From NCBI GenBank assembly GCA_963970005.1, contig CAXAMN010018779.1, forward strand, positions 859,383 to 923,382: DNA of 64,000 nucleotides. The letters run 5' to 3'. The position numbers and the translations under genes are program-made. The notes under the pieces are model-generated. The model ran no database searches and had not been told where the DNA came from. It saw only the letters and a program-made list of their open reading frames with translations. Origin of the DNA: Durusdinium trenchii (lineage: Eukaryota; Sar; Dinophyceae; Suessiales; Symbiodiniaceae). Shown in pieces: positions 1-11,492 of the stretch (within the stretch, counting starts at the first letter, position 1; each line of letters starts with the position of its first letter).

Positions 1-476
1 TACTAGGGTGGAGGCCATCGCTACTAGGGTGGAGGCCATCGCTACTATAGGATGGAGGCCATCGCCACTAGATGGAGGCCATCGCTACTAGGGTCTTGGC
101 CATCGCTACTAGGGTGGAGGCCATCGTTACTAGGTGGAGGCCGCTACTAGGGTGGAGGCCATCGCTGCTAGGGTGGAGGCCATCTCTACTAGGGTGGAGA
201 CCATCGCTACTAGGTGGAGGCCATCGCTCCTAGGGTGTTGGCCATCGCTACTAGGGTGGAGACCATCGCTACTAGGGTGGAGGCCATCGCTGCTAGGGTG
301 GAGGCCATCGCTACTAGGGTGGAGACCATTGCTTCTAGGGTGGAGACCATCGCTACTAGGGTGGAGGCCATGTGGAGGCCATCGCTACTAGGGTGGAGAC
401 CATCGCTACTAGGGTGGAGACCATCGCTACTAGGGTGTTGGCCATCGCTACTAGGGTGGAGGCCATTGCAATGCGT
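1..476. repeat. 21-bp minisatellite, unit GGTGGAGGCCATCGCTACTAG
   Basis: More than twenty tandem copies of a 21-bp unit fill the left edge of the window, so the array continues outside it. Variant units carry GTCTTGGCC or GTGTTGGCC in place of GTGGAGGCC, and a few units are shortened. Because 21 is a multiple of three, every frame stays open and gives WRPSLLG or VEAIATR heptapeptide runs. These are a by-product of the repeat and not evidence of a protein. Single or few-copy relics of the same unit occur at 18011-18035, 48474-48530, 54068-54090 and 59296-59365. Confidence 0.97.
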
Positions 477-2012
477 TTTGTTTCAGTTCTCAATGTGCAC
501 CGGCCTTGCGAGACCTCGAGGGCCACCCGAGCGATGTAAGACCATCGCAATGTTGGTCACTGGAGATGTCTCATGAGGTCTGCACCCCAATACAATTGGC
601 AAATGGATTCGAACAAACATCGTCCAACTGAAAAAGACTTATTCAATCACAATTTTCGATAATAGCACACGACCACTTGCTTATAATGTAATTAACTGAG
701 AAATAATGTCCTCTGATTGCAATAAATTCTTCAGATAAGATAGTGGAGTGCTTTAACCTGCTCATCAAGTGGCCACATGCGGTTGCCTGAGCAGGCCCAA
801 CTTTGCTAGAATTATGGAGTTGCTCTTTCTTCTTGACTTGGTTAACTACTTCTTGCGTCCTGAGTGCTCGTATTCTTCCCACCAGAAACTCTTTCACTCT
901 GCATAGTCCTGCAGTGCTCTCTCCTCTTGAGTTCTGAGTGCAAAAGTGCTAAAGATATAGAAAGGTCCTTTTGTGGAATGCTAGAAGCTACTAGTAGCAG
1001 GGGCATCGTTAGTAGTAACAAATGCATCGCTACTAGTAGCTAGAAGCCACATGCCACCAGCAAATGCTCAAACTCCGCTGCTGTTGCAGTTCCCAGTTGA
1101 GAGATCCAAAGTCTCGTGACATCAAAACTGGTCAAGGTTTGGCCCAACCAAATTGTGGGCAAAGAAACTACGCGCATCGTATTAAAGTGTTGGGAGCTAT
1201 GGGATGATGATTTTGTCTAGCATTATGTATACAACTAGATACGCGATCCTAACACTTCTAGAGTAGTATAGTGTATACTTGCAAGTGTATATGTTTCACG
1301 ATCTAGAGTAGTATAGTGTATACTCACTTTCGAATTGGTCCATCCCCTTTTGGCTTCACGCGTCTAATTCTTGAAATTCTAAAGCATCGGTCTGAAAACG
1401 ACAATCGAGATGCACCAAAATGCTCTTGCGAAAAGCAAATGTGTAGATGTTGAGTGTTTGTCAATCAAGCTCTCAGTCGAGCAGCATCCCTTACAGTTGC
1501 GCCTGAGTATGGGACCGATACCAATCTGCACAACAAAACAAACGACAAGCTTGCCCCATCGCTCAGAATGGAACTGGAACAAGCAGCCCGGGTCACCCCG
1601 TTTTCCACACAGTTCTCTGCGGTGTGCGGTTCTGTTTCTAAGGCGCCCGATCTCTCTTTCGATCCAGCTGTCTGGCTCCCCCGACGCAACAGTAGCGTGC
1701 TCCATCTTCAAAAGAAAAGTGCGGTGATTGTGATGGATTGTGATGATCCATTCAAGAAAGACCCCCAAGATTCCTTTCCTAGCTCATTCTACATAGAAAC
1801 AACATGAATAACTACAATAGTCGAGGGAAAATAACCATCTGAAGTTTGGCAAACCTATTAAGCCATGCTCAGGTAGCCACAGGAAGCACAAGCCTGCCAT
1901 GCTTCAGTTGGCTCTGGCTAAGAAAAACCAAGGTAAACAGTGACAGCACTAAGTGTGTCAGGAATCGATTTCTCTCAAATTGTGCAGGCCAATAACTGAC
2001 ATGTCACACAGG
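477..2012. other. gene-free stretch; one short direct repeat
   Basis: No exon could be supported on either strand. Open frames at 1379-1807 overlap on opposite strands and none looks like a known protein. A copy of the CTACTAG-type dispersed repeat lies at 985-1045. The only other structure seen is the direct repeat at 1257-1324. On the minus strand this stretch lies downstream of the KDEL receptor stop codon, so its right edge may include that gene's 3' UTR. Confidence 0.5.
1257..1324 (+). repeat. 23-bp direct repeat pair
   Basis: The same 23 bases, starting TCTAGAGTAGTATAG, occur at 1257-1279 and 1302-1324, separated by 22 bp. The two copies are identical. Function unknown. Confidence 0.9.
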
Positions 2013-5000
2013 TCAAACCTCTTTCAAATGCCCAAAGTTAGGATCTTGGGTTCCCCACTTGCCACCGTACCATTTGCTCCTGGCATAGTAATAGAAGAAG
2101 TCGGCATAAAGCACCTTAGTGCGCTCCTCACATCAGGCTTTGAAGCTTCAAAATTAGTGGTCGCCTCCTACTTGCACTTACGTAATACAACCGAGGCCGC
2201 AGATCTGTATGAACATGTGAGCATGCAACTTTCAGGATTTGAATTTGCTCCGTATGGTCGCTCTCACCAGGAAAGGACATGTAATTAACCCTCAAGTCTC
2301 AAGTTTCAATATTAAGTGCCGAAGAACTGACGGCCCACTCGGAAGAAGCATTTGATTTGTATGAGAATCACTGTCTGCAGCTGGGGCACTGTCTGCACCA
2401 AACCACCGACCCAGCCAACCCAATTCACGTAGTCGTCTGCCTCAGTAACTGAAAACATTGTGGGCGGGGTGAAGCTTTTGTCTCACAAAGCTGATGACAT
2501 CAGCCATGCAATCAAATTCCTGATCAAGCATTAAGGAAGCTGAATCCTTGCATACAAATCCACTCACATGACTAAAGTCTATTGTATATAATGTACAGAA
2601 TCACGGAGTGCTTGAGGCAAGCTCTAATGTTGCAAGTCCAGCGTAGTCCCAAAACCCTTTTGTTCGAGCTTCCCCTAACCAACTGTCTTGACTAAGCTTG
2701 GGTGTGGACAAGAAGCAATGTCTGTTTTGATTGATGAACAAACTGTTTCAGGCATCAAGTCTGGGACAGGGAGAAACTTTGCATCTATTGTTGAGTTCAC
2801 TGAAGCGGCTATTTGCTGCGTTATGTCTTGGAAATCTGGACGTATGCATAGGGCGAGAGTTGTGCGCAAACAACTCAATCCAAAAAAGCTACCCAAAACT
2901 GGCGACAGTTTGAAGTTTGAACAACCATCACATTTTGAACATTAATCCACAAAAGTAGAATCTTTGAGCCACGTGGAACGCGTTTTGGCCAAGAAAGGCA
3001 ACCACTAAGCGCTCGGCAAAATATCGATAGATCCAATTGAGGATATACAGCGCTCGGTACCTCTTGACAACACAAAAGCAGATAAATCTGTTCAGTGATT
3101 CTCACTGAGGCGGGGAAATTGATCGAACCATAAAGAAAACCTGTTTGTTAAGTCATTGAGCATCAACCGTGAGGGGGCAATCATGCCTTGCTGGCTTCAA
3201 CCATAGGGATAGCGCCAGGGAGGCAATCAGTATTGTCATGTTGTCTCACCTTCTTTAGATGTTAGATAGATTTGGAATGTCAACAACAAGCTCTCACGTC
3301 TCTTTTGGCTGTGTTGGAGCACGCTCCCATTGTTGCAACGAACTGCGAGGTCAAGTTCTCAACCTGCAACGTATCAGAAGGGCGTAAAGGCGCGCCAGAG
3401 CAAGGGCTGCTCTCCGTGTAGGGAATATGAGTACACCTTGACACTGCTAAACCACTGATATAAGACAACTGAAACTCTTCTCGAAGTGTACAACTGACAT
3501 ATGGCTACAAATCAAACGAAACACATCCTTCACTCTACAGTGGACAGCCCAGCTACTGGTCTTTCAACATTGCAAAGATTCAGCCAATATTTGTCCGTCC
3601 TCCAAAGCCTCGGCCCAGGCTGTGCCCCCATTTGACAAACAAACATACATTGCATTATAGGAGCAAGGACGCTACTAGGGGCTCCTGGCCATACTACTAG
3701 GAACAAGAAGCTACTAGGGTCTCCTGGCCTTACTACTAGGAGCAAGGACGCTACTAAACTCTGTTAAAGCTCCCGAAAGCCCCTCTCAGGGTATGGGGCA
3801 ATATCTCAATTGCCTCATGGCTAAGTGTCAACAACAGAAATTCTGATAAATTCATTGCGTGACTTTGTGTAGCTTGTATTGCCCACCAATGTAAAGCCAA
3901 TCAAAGACGCGCAAGAATACTTGTGCGGCAGGAGCAGCATACGTCCTCCCAGGCACCTCCCTCATCTGCTGCAACAAAACCAACTGTGGCACGATCGCCA
4001 CACTCTCCAGCCAAATGGAGGTAGTCCATAGGACCTGCCACCAAAAAGCTGAAAAAGCAAGAATGAAGAGCAAAGCCGCGCCAAAGCCGGCAAAGCCACC
4101 AGGGTGAAAAACATCTGTGCCTCTGCCACAGAGTACTCTTCGGTGCACAGGATGCCCAGGAGAAAGCAAGGTCCAAGCAAATAGATCTCGTACTGAAACT
4201 TGTCAGTACTCCTGTCAGCATACTGCAAATGTCCACGCAGTGCGAACGAACCATCTTCGTTTCAATCAAAGGCATTTACCTCTGTAGAATTTCCGCGTCT
4301 GGCTGGTAAGAAGCTTTGCATCTCTTGATTCCACACAAACAATATCATCTTGAACGTCCCGTCCGGTAGGCCTTTCGTAGGTCTGAGAGATAGGTGGCTT
4401 CACTCGCATCAAATAGATCAAGTAGATCCTGGCAGACGAACGCTTCGCGGCCCGCAGCGCTTCCCCACCTTTTCGGCCCATTCAAAAGAGGCGAGGTGCC
4501 TAAGCGTGCCTTTGCATTCCAGAACCAAACAAAAACAGCATACACCCATACTGGCCCATACTGGTAGTACATCATGAATCGCATAAATACACCAAACAAA
4601 CTCGTTCAACTGGTACACTCTGAAGAGTATGTATGTAACGAAGAATAGTATGGAATAGTACTCATGTCACATGTCCCCAAACTTGTCTTTGGGAGGAATT
4701 GCAGCAATAGCAGCTGCCGCTCAAGCACATTATCCTGAGCTTTCACATATAATATATTTATATTATATACATATACATGTATTCTATTTATCATGTCAGT
4801 TCTTTGTGCACTTTAGTCCTCTCCATCAGACAAACTGCCAGAATGACGTGGCAGTGATAAAGACCACCTTCATCACAGTATTGTAGACCTGGCAGCTCAA
4901 AGCCCCAAAGCTCTAGATGGAGCAAGGCTATTCTGCGCAATCTGTCACACTGTAAGAGGCTGGTGGAACTGAAGCTGTGCCGACCCAAACACCAGCCAGC

Positions 5001-5660
5001 CACAACATGAGGGACAATGATTCTAAGCCACGGAAAGGTTCGCGGCTTGGATAAACAAACATGGACAAACAAGTCGTGCACCGATCAACACAAGGCGTTT
5101 CAATCATCTTGCAGTTAAAAAACACGTCACGTCATTGGATGCAAACCGCATAGGAGAATTACGGCTTTACTGTGGCACGTGACACATCACGTGTGCTTTA
5201 GATTAAGGACTACCTACTACTTGCTCTGGCAAGGACGGTGTGCGACGGCTTCCGGTCTCATGGCTTGAGGGACTGAGATGTAGCTCCACAAGAGGTCCAG
5301 GTATCGAAAAATGAAGACCAGGGCATACATCTCCTGCGAGAGATCTCTTTCAGATTCTCTTTTCTTTCGTGTTCATTCTTTTTCATTCATTTATGCCACC
5401 TTCTTGACTCGAGACAATCAATAGGCACTCAGCATCTCGCGGCAACGTACCAACTCAGAAACAGATCGAAATGGACTCCCGGTGTTCTTGTTGATTTGTT
5501 CGACTAACGCCAACCAGAATTTGTTGCTCGGCTTTGTTGGAACTACAATCTAGTTGGAGCGATGGGAGGAAACTCTTCAATTCAATTTAGCAATTGAATG
5601 CAAACATGAGCCTGCATGCGGCATGACACTCCCACGCAGCTCTTGCTCTTGTGCAGCTTC
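2013..5660 (-). CDS. ERD2: KDEL receptor (ER lumen protein-retaining receptor), multi-exon, N-terminus missing
   Basis: Seven-helix Golgi membrane receptor that binds escaped ER residents carrying a KDEL-type tail and returns them in COPI vesicles. Minus-strand exons, in order: 5612-5660 (LHKSKSCVG), 5274-5333 (ALVFIFRYLDLL), 4836-4888 (VYNTVMKVVF), 4341-4428 (IYLIYLM), 4121-4222 (FQYEIYLL), 3957-4034 (LWTTSIWLESVAIVPQL), 3323-3363 (VENLTSQFVATMG), 3011-3060 (YRALYILNWIYRYF), 2390-2448 (GWVGGLVQT), 2013-2114 (VLYADFFYYY, ending GGKWGT...KEV and TGA). Each block matches the family in order and every join keeps frame. Intron donors after 5612, 4121 and 3011 are GC rather than GT. The first exon, encoding the short N-terminal helix start, was not found upstream of 5660. 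One exon is only 41 bp. The intron 3364-3956 carries a dispersed repeat. The C-terminal tail after the last helix is typical in length. Confidence 0.93.
3657..3760 (+). repeat. dispersed CTACTAG repeat inside a KDEL receptor intron
   Basis: Array of the units GCTACTAGGGGCTCCTGGCC, ATACTACTAGGAACAAGAA and GCAAGGACGCTACTAG. It lies wholly in the intron between the exons at 3957-4034 and 3323-3363. The same units recur at about ten other places in the window. Confidence 0.92.
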
Positions 5661-8600
5661 CTGCAAACACGCATCTGTTCACACAGGAAAAGTCCACTTT
5701 CATCCACTTTTGATGCCCTTTCTGCGTGAAAAACTTGCCACTCAGCCAGCTCAGAACGGACATTTTTGTTCCAAGGCTCCAAAGCAGCAGCATGATGCTG
5801 GTGAGGTGTAGCCTTCAAACAAAACAAACTATAGTTCAAGTCCACATCCCAGTAGCAACATGATGTCCAAATTCTTTTGATGGGTTTGCTACAGTAATTG
5901 AGGAGCTGCAAAGGTTCATGATTCATTGTCTGGAAAAAGCAAACTGTGATGGTTTGTACAACTCATATTACGTGCGTACGTATATGAATAGATCTATTCA
6001 TACTGTACGCTGCTGACTGTACATGTACGCTGAATGCATTGTGTTTCTGCACAAAGCATGAGCCTTTATAACTGTCTCAGGACACGACATATCGCCAGCT
6101 AACCGGAATATGTTCCTCAGTGAGAGCAGCATGGATTGATCCACTTGTGTGAATGAGAAAATGAAGAGAGCAGAAAAATCATAAGAAAAATTAAAAAATT
6201 ATCATTGGACAGGAAACACATCCAATTTGGAAATTGTGGCAGTCTCGCTAACCTGAGTGTTGCCTTTCGCTATCTTCCCCTCTTGCGCAGCCAAGCGGCA
6301 TGGCTGCGCAGGGCGCACGCACTGAACGCAGCCCGTCGGCGCTCCAAAACCCGAGCTGAGCTGAAGGAAAGGAGCGGATGCTGGTGAAGTTGCAATATTT
6401 CCGTCTAAGAAGAGACTCGTCACAGGGCATTAACATATTTCGTTTCCATTTGCGCGAACAAAACCTTTAAGTTCCCCATTGATACCTGAGAAGCGGGGGA
6501 CGAAAGCCAGCAGCCGCCAAACGAGTGTCTCTTTTTCTGGCGGGCGTCGCGGCGCAAGACACATGGTCGGCAGCTTGCAAGTCAGCGGTGCCGCGGATGC
6601 GGGGGGGGCGTATGTAATGGTGATGGAGGGAGCAGAGAAGCAAGCGGGGCGGCTTTGGGATAAGTTTGGTATGAAAGAAGTAGTGAAGTAGTGAAAGAGA
6701 AATGCGAGACGTTGTATGTTGGTGTAGGTCATCATCACAAGGCAATGGCATGTGTTTGTCACATGCAGGAAGGCATGCATCTTATGCAAGTTGGAAGGCG
6801 ACGTGAGCATTAGCGCTCTGAGTTCGAGGGGTGGGATACCACATGCGCGCGCGCGCAGGAAAACCCTCTCCATAGTCAGCATCGCCGCGCGCGCGCGAGT
6901 ACGGCATGTGTTTGAAAAGAAGCAATTTTGTGTTTGTTACATCTGGAGTGTTTAAAGTTTGCAATGCATACTGCAGCGCGTCGAAAAGCGGCATTTTTTG
7001 ATTTGGAAGAGCGAACGGGCGCGTCTTGGCCGGGACACGGGACACGGACCTTTGATCCCGCGGCGCAGAAGGGGAGGTCCAGCGCGAGCAGCTTGGGCTA
7101 GCAAAGGAGTGAAGATTTGTGCGCCTATCGATGCACATGCCTGGACTTGAGTGAGTCGATCCAAACACATTCTTTATTCTTCTCTTTCTTATCAACTCTG
7201 CGCCTTTCTCACTCAGAGGCCTTGACTTTGGCACCTGCGCGTGTAGATCTTTGGGCCGTGGACCCAGGCTGACTGGATTCGGCCAGGACTGCCAGCAAAA
7301 AGGCGACGTCATGAGTCAGTAGTATATAGAATTTATCTATCTATCTGCACCGGCAAGCCGGCGGTGCGTGTGGTCGTCGCGAGAAGCACCCACTCGACCC
7401 AGGACATGGCGCAAGTATAGGTTTTGCTAGGGGGCAGGAGCCCTATGCGGATATGTAGTCAACCTCGCAGGCATCCCCACCGAAACTCAATCCAACTTCA
7501 AGGACATTGAACTCATCACTTTCGGTTCTCTATGGATTTCGCGAGTTACGGGTTGTCCTGGGAACACGTATCCTACATGCGGCTGCGGTCTGTTCTGTAC
7601 GTGGGCCCTGTCTCCACTCGATTGCTCAATGCCCATTGTCCATGATGCTAATGATGCACTACTCGGCGTCCATTGCGTCACTCGCATCACCAGACCACAT
7701 CTTCACTGCTTTTCTGACCCTCGCTTTGGAGCGCTCTCCCCCACCAAGCTCCGGGTTCACCCTCCCTCTCAACACCCTCCCCCCCCCACACCTCCTTAAC
7801 TCACTTCGTTCGCTCTAAAAGCTCAAGCCTAGCCTATCGGCTGGCTTTCGAAATATAATAAGTAGAAGTATATTGCCTGCGGTGCCAATATTATCGGGCC
7901 CCTCCTGTTCCGAAACGACAATTACCGAATCATTCAATCTGTTGGGATCTGTATGGTACAGCGGGGATGCACCATTTTACTTCAATGCAAGGTGTCTATG
8001 CGACAGTCTAAGTGCAAAGTCTGGGAAGAAGGTGGACTCATCGGATGATCCAAGCCACACAGAACAAGCTTTCAACGATTCGACTCGACTGTTGAACATG
8101 TGAATTCCATTAAAATCCTTTATTTTGAGAAGTGACTAATGACCAATGGATACTAAGTTTCCACAGTTTGTCAATGTTTGTCAAAGCTCTCTTTCTGGCT
8201 TATGAAATACAACTACAACTATATTGAAATATCATGAAACTACTACATAATGCAGCATGTATCGGATCCCAATCCCAGTACATCTCAAAATGCTCCAATC
8301 GTCGGCCCATGAGTTCATGAGCATCTCCAGATCACACCATTTCTCTTCGCCTTCGAAGCGAGGCACTGGTTCTTCGGCCTTCGAGAAATATGCTGGTTGA
8401 CCGTCTCACGGGAAACTTCAATGCCTGCGATCTGCGTCTTCTGCTTGCTTTCGGCAGCTTGACACAGCCAATTCAACCTCATGCTTCGATCAACCCTCAC
8501 ATTTCTGCCCCCTTTTCGCGGAGGTTGCTTTGATTTCTTCGAATACTCTCACCAACAAGGCATTCATTTGTGGGAAAGCAACCTTTGTTCAAAGATGTTC

Positions 8601-8712
8601 AAAGCAGGGGATCTACTAATTGAAACTTGAAGCCGGACGGACAGGTATTGTTGCGCCATGTTGCGCCTGTCTTACTCCAGCGCTTTGGACACCGCAAAGT
8701 TGGCTTTTCACC
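5661..8712. other. no supported gene; GC-rich tract with CG dinucleotide runs
   Basis: The missing first exon of the KDEL receptor should lie here on the minus strand but could not be picked out. The stretch 6240-7320 is GC-rich with alternating CG runs near 6846-6857 and 6885-6898 and overlapping open frames on both strands, none with a family motif. A perfect 20-bp palindrome lies at 5983-6002. A short (TATC)n-like run occurs near 7333-7346, and a C-rich run near 7780-7788. Confidence 0.45.
5983..6002. repeat. perfect 20-bp palindrome centred on AGATCT
   Basis: TATGAATAGA followed by its exact reverse complement, with no spacer. It is next to the GTACGTAC-rich stretch 5970-5982. It could be chance, a dimeric protein site or a small hairpin. 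Nothing nearby fixes its role. Confidence 0.85.
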
Positions 8713-9409
8713 TCAGGAATTCCAGTGGTCCTTGAACCACTTCTCGAACATCCGCTTGTGGCCAACCTCATCTCGTGGCTGTTCCCACGGGCTTGTGATA
8801 CGTTTGGTACAGTCATAGAGACTACGAGAGCGATACTACGCCATGATACGACTTTACCCAGCGGACCTCTCTCCTGACTTTCCATACACTCTGATTCGCT
8901 GATCCAAAATACATTCAACATTGTTTCTGATTGACCCGTCTCTCTGGTCAATTAGAATTCTCCAGAATCCTTGTGTCATCCAGGACGCTACTAGGAGCAA
9001 AGGGCATCGCTACTAGGAACAAGGACGCTACTAGGGGCTCCTGGCCATACTACTAGGAGCAAGAAGCTACTAGTAACAAGAATTAGAATTAGTAGTAACA
9101 AGTGCCTTACTAGTAGTAACAAGAAGCTATAGAATTCTCCTCTCACTCTTCGACGCCGGGACCGGCACCTTCATCTCCACGTTCGACCCGGCCGTGAGAT
9201 CAGCAAAGAATGTCCTGACAAAACCGGGTGGCTTAGGCCTTCGAAGGCCAGACTGGGGAGTCAGCCAAGGCAAGCGACGAGAACCGGAGGCCACCGGAGG
9301 CCCCCCTTTTGGGCAGCTTGCTGATCTTGCTGCCAAGAATCTGATCAATGGAAATCTTTCCATCATCACCAGGCGGAGCAACATAGAGCTCCATGATCTG
9401 GAAAGCCGG
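8713..9409 (-). CDS. 3' exons of an unrecognised gene
   Basis: The terminal exon 8713-8835 follows a TAG acceptor and reads 40 codons to a TGA: basic and aromatic-rich, with ITSPWEQPRDEVGHKRMF near the middle and ending KWFKDHWNS. Two more candidate exons lie upstream on the same strand. One at about 9128-9210 follows TTGTCAG and reads TFFADLTAGSNVEMKVPV. One at about 9310-9409 follows TTTCCAG and reads IMELYVAPPGDDGKISIDQI. Donors for these two are unresolved, so the joins are inferred. The stretch between them and the last exon (8988-9120) is filled by the dispersed CTACTAG repeat, as in introns of other genes here. The family was not recognised. The terminal exon is the best supported part. 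Confidence 0.45.
8988..9130 (+). repeat. dispersed CTACTAG repeat
   Basis: Units GCTACTAGGAGCAAAGGGCA, GCTACTAGGGGCTCCTGGCC and AGAAGCTACTAGTAACAAGAA in a row, followed by a degenerate part rich in TTAGTAGTAACAAG. It falls between the last exon of the unrecognised gene at 8713-8835 and its upstream exon candidates. Confidence 0.9.
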
Positions 9410-9576
9410 ACGAGATAAACACGTCACCAACAAAAAGCAATCACAAGCATGTTTCCAGCTGCCAAGTCCAGTCAAGGATATGCCAGTGCGACACACAAAC
9501 AGTCCTCCGGGCAATGCATGTGTCCATATCTTTCATTGCAAAGACATGTTGCATGATTTGGCGCGCACACGCACAC

Positions 9577-9967
9577 ACACACTTATGGATATGCATACGG
9601 AACGGATAGCGGTGCCACACGCCGGCCTAGGGTTCCAATTCCTAAGGGTACGTGTACGAACCACTGGATCCTGGAGGTCTTCAAGAGGAAGTAGGGCCCA
9701 AAAGGAAGAAAACGAACGACGGACGAACAGGCTGACGACGTTCCGCTCGCATCTGCAGTTCAATTAAAACATCAAGTCGTGAGGTTCTTGGCTTAGCCTC
9801 TCGCCATTCGAAAGATGGAAAATTGCAGGTACACAAGAAGGCGTCGTCCGTCTTCGTTGGTCCAGGGACAACTCACAACTGCCTGGACCCCCTGCTGGAA
9901 AATCGACAGCTAAACCAAAACAAACAATCCGAAAGGATCCCTGTGATTCCAAGGGTTACACACACAC
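9577..9967 (+). repeat. left copy of a near-identical ~390-bp duplication
   Basis: Runs from ACACACTTATGGATATGC to a (CA)n run. It matches 11057-11472 with only two base substitutions noticed, one extra C and one 23-bp indel. A 77-codon minus-strand frame that ends in both copies is conserved only because the DNA is. No acceptor, start or family motif supports it as a gene. Both edges of the duplication sit in CA-rich microsatellite, which suggests how the exchange happened. Confidence 0.95.
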
Positions 9968-10106
9968 GCCTCCCCAAAGGGAGGCAAATTTCCGAAGTTC
10001 TCGGTAGGTCTACCTCTTGACATTAAGCTCCAGACGGGTCAAAGCCAGGTGTCCTTCTGAACTAGGCTCCGGACAACTTAAGATGGAGGAGGTGAGATTT
10101 CAGTGA

Positions 10107-10388
10107 GGATGGTTGGTGCGGTTGCCAGCTGCACCGTGAAAGGCCCAGGCACCCCTGCACGCGGTTGTCCACTAGGGTGTAAACCCCGGCGTAGGGAAGG
10201 GAAAGGAAAGGTGTGCGGAGGCGCAGGAAGAGGAAGAACAAGAAACGGAAAAGACGTGACCGTTTCTTGTAAACTGGAGGAGGGATGGTTGGTGCGGTTG
10301 CCAGCTGCACAGTGAAAGGCCCAGGCACCCCTGCACGCTGTTATCCGGTAGGGTGTAGACCCCGGCGTAAGGAAGGGAAAGGAAAGGT
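10107..10388 (+). repeat. two ~105-bp direct copies, 176 bp apart
   Basis: 10107-10212 and 10283-10388 share GGATGGTTGGTGCGGTTGCC, GTGAAAGGCCCAGGCACCCC and GGAAGGGAAAGGAAAGG, with about eight differences. The stretch lies between the two copies of the 390-bp duplication. Confidence 0.9.
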
Positions 10389-10459
10389 TGTAGGCCTGGT
10401 GTAGGCGGCGAGGCCGGTAGGAGAGAGCTGCATAGCGGCGGGGGCGCAGGGAGAGGGAG

Positions 10460-10461
10460 GG

Positions 10462-10492
<31 letters not shown>

Positions 10493-10662
10493 GGAGAGTG
10501 AGAGAGAGAGAGAGTGAGAGAGAGAGAGAGAGTGAGAGAGAGGTGCTCCCAGCTACGAGCCCAGCGTCCAAGGACACACCAAACAAGAAAAGGAAAGAGA
10601 CGATGGTGTTCCCAGCTACCACTCAAGCGTCCAAGGACACACCCGTCAAGAAGAGGAGAGAG

Positions 10663-10696
<34 letters not shown>

Positions 10697-10745
10697 GCTC
10701 CCAGCTACGAAACAAGCGTCCAGGGACACACCAAAGAAGAGCGGG
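10460..10745 (+). repeat. (GA)n microsatellite with three ~50-bp direct repeats
   Basis: (GA)n-rich runs at about 10464-10540 and 10660-10694 alternate with three copies, starting near 10541, 10600 and 10694, of a unit with CTCCCAGCTAC, AGCGTCCAAGGACACACC and AAGAAGAG. Long Leu/Ser-rich open frames over this part come from the GA runs and are not genes. Confidence 0.93.
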
Positions 10746-11056
10746 GAGCGGAGAAGGAGGAATCATCACACTAAGGTCCCGACAGGTTCCAATGAACCTT
10801 AAACTTGCTTTGACCGCTGTGGTCACCTTGTGCCTTGCCGAAATGGCTGGCTGCTTTGACCGCTGCGGTCACGTAAAGGCATGAGCCAACTTGGAATTCC
10901 AAAGATGAGACAAAAATCCCACTTCTTGAGGCATGAGCCAGCTTCGCCCGCTGTGGGCACTTACGTTTCCAAAGCAAGGGAAACAACGACAAGCCCCCGT
11001 TCGACGGGTCCACAGGAGGCACTCTGCGGGCTCATCCCGGGTTGGCACGAGGCCAA

Positions 11057-11472
11057 ACACACTTATGGATATGCATACGGAACGGATAGCGGTGCCACAC
11101 GCCGGCCTAGGGTTCCAATTCCTAAGGGTACGTGTACGAACCACTGGATCCTGGAGGTCTTCAAGAGGAAGTAGGGCCCAAAAGGAAGAAAACGAACGAC
11201 GGACGAACAGGCTGACGACGCTCCGCTCGCATCTGCAGTTCAATTAAAACATCAAGTTGTGAGGTTCTTGGCTTAGCCTCTCGCCATTCGAAAGATGGAA
11301 AATTGCAGGTACACAAGAAGGCGTCCCTTCTGGCTTCACCAGTTGTGAGTCCGTCTTCGTTGGTCCAGGGACAACTCACAACTGCCTGGACCCCCCTGCT
11401 GGAAAATCGACAGCTAAACCAAAACAAACAATCCGAAAGGATCCCTGTGATTCCAAGGGTTACACACACACA
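11057..11472 (+). repeat. right copy of the ~390-bp duplication, with a 23-bp insertion
   Basis: Same sequence as 9577-9967, shifted by 1480 bp. After GAAGGCGTC it carries 23 extra bases (starting CCTTCTGGCTTCACC) that the left copy lacks, and one extra C in a C-run. It ends in (CA)n followed by (CT)n at 11472-11492. Confidence 0.95.
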
Positions 11473-11492
11473 CTCTCTCTCTCTCTCTCTAT

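Noticed and set aside
134-576. Open frames giving WRPSLLG and VEAIATR repeats as a repeat protein
   Set aside because: The period is a multiple of three, so any frame stays open. There is no start context, and the composition follows the DNA repeat.
10078-10884. Long Ser/Leu-rich or Arg/Glu-rich frames on both strands
   Set aside because: They are translations of (GA)n runs.
9533-11243. Conserved minus-strand frame in both 390-bp copies taken as a gene pair
   Set aside because: The copies are nearly identical at all positions, so frame conservation carries no information. No motif or splice sites.
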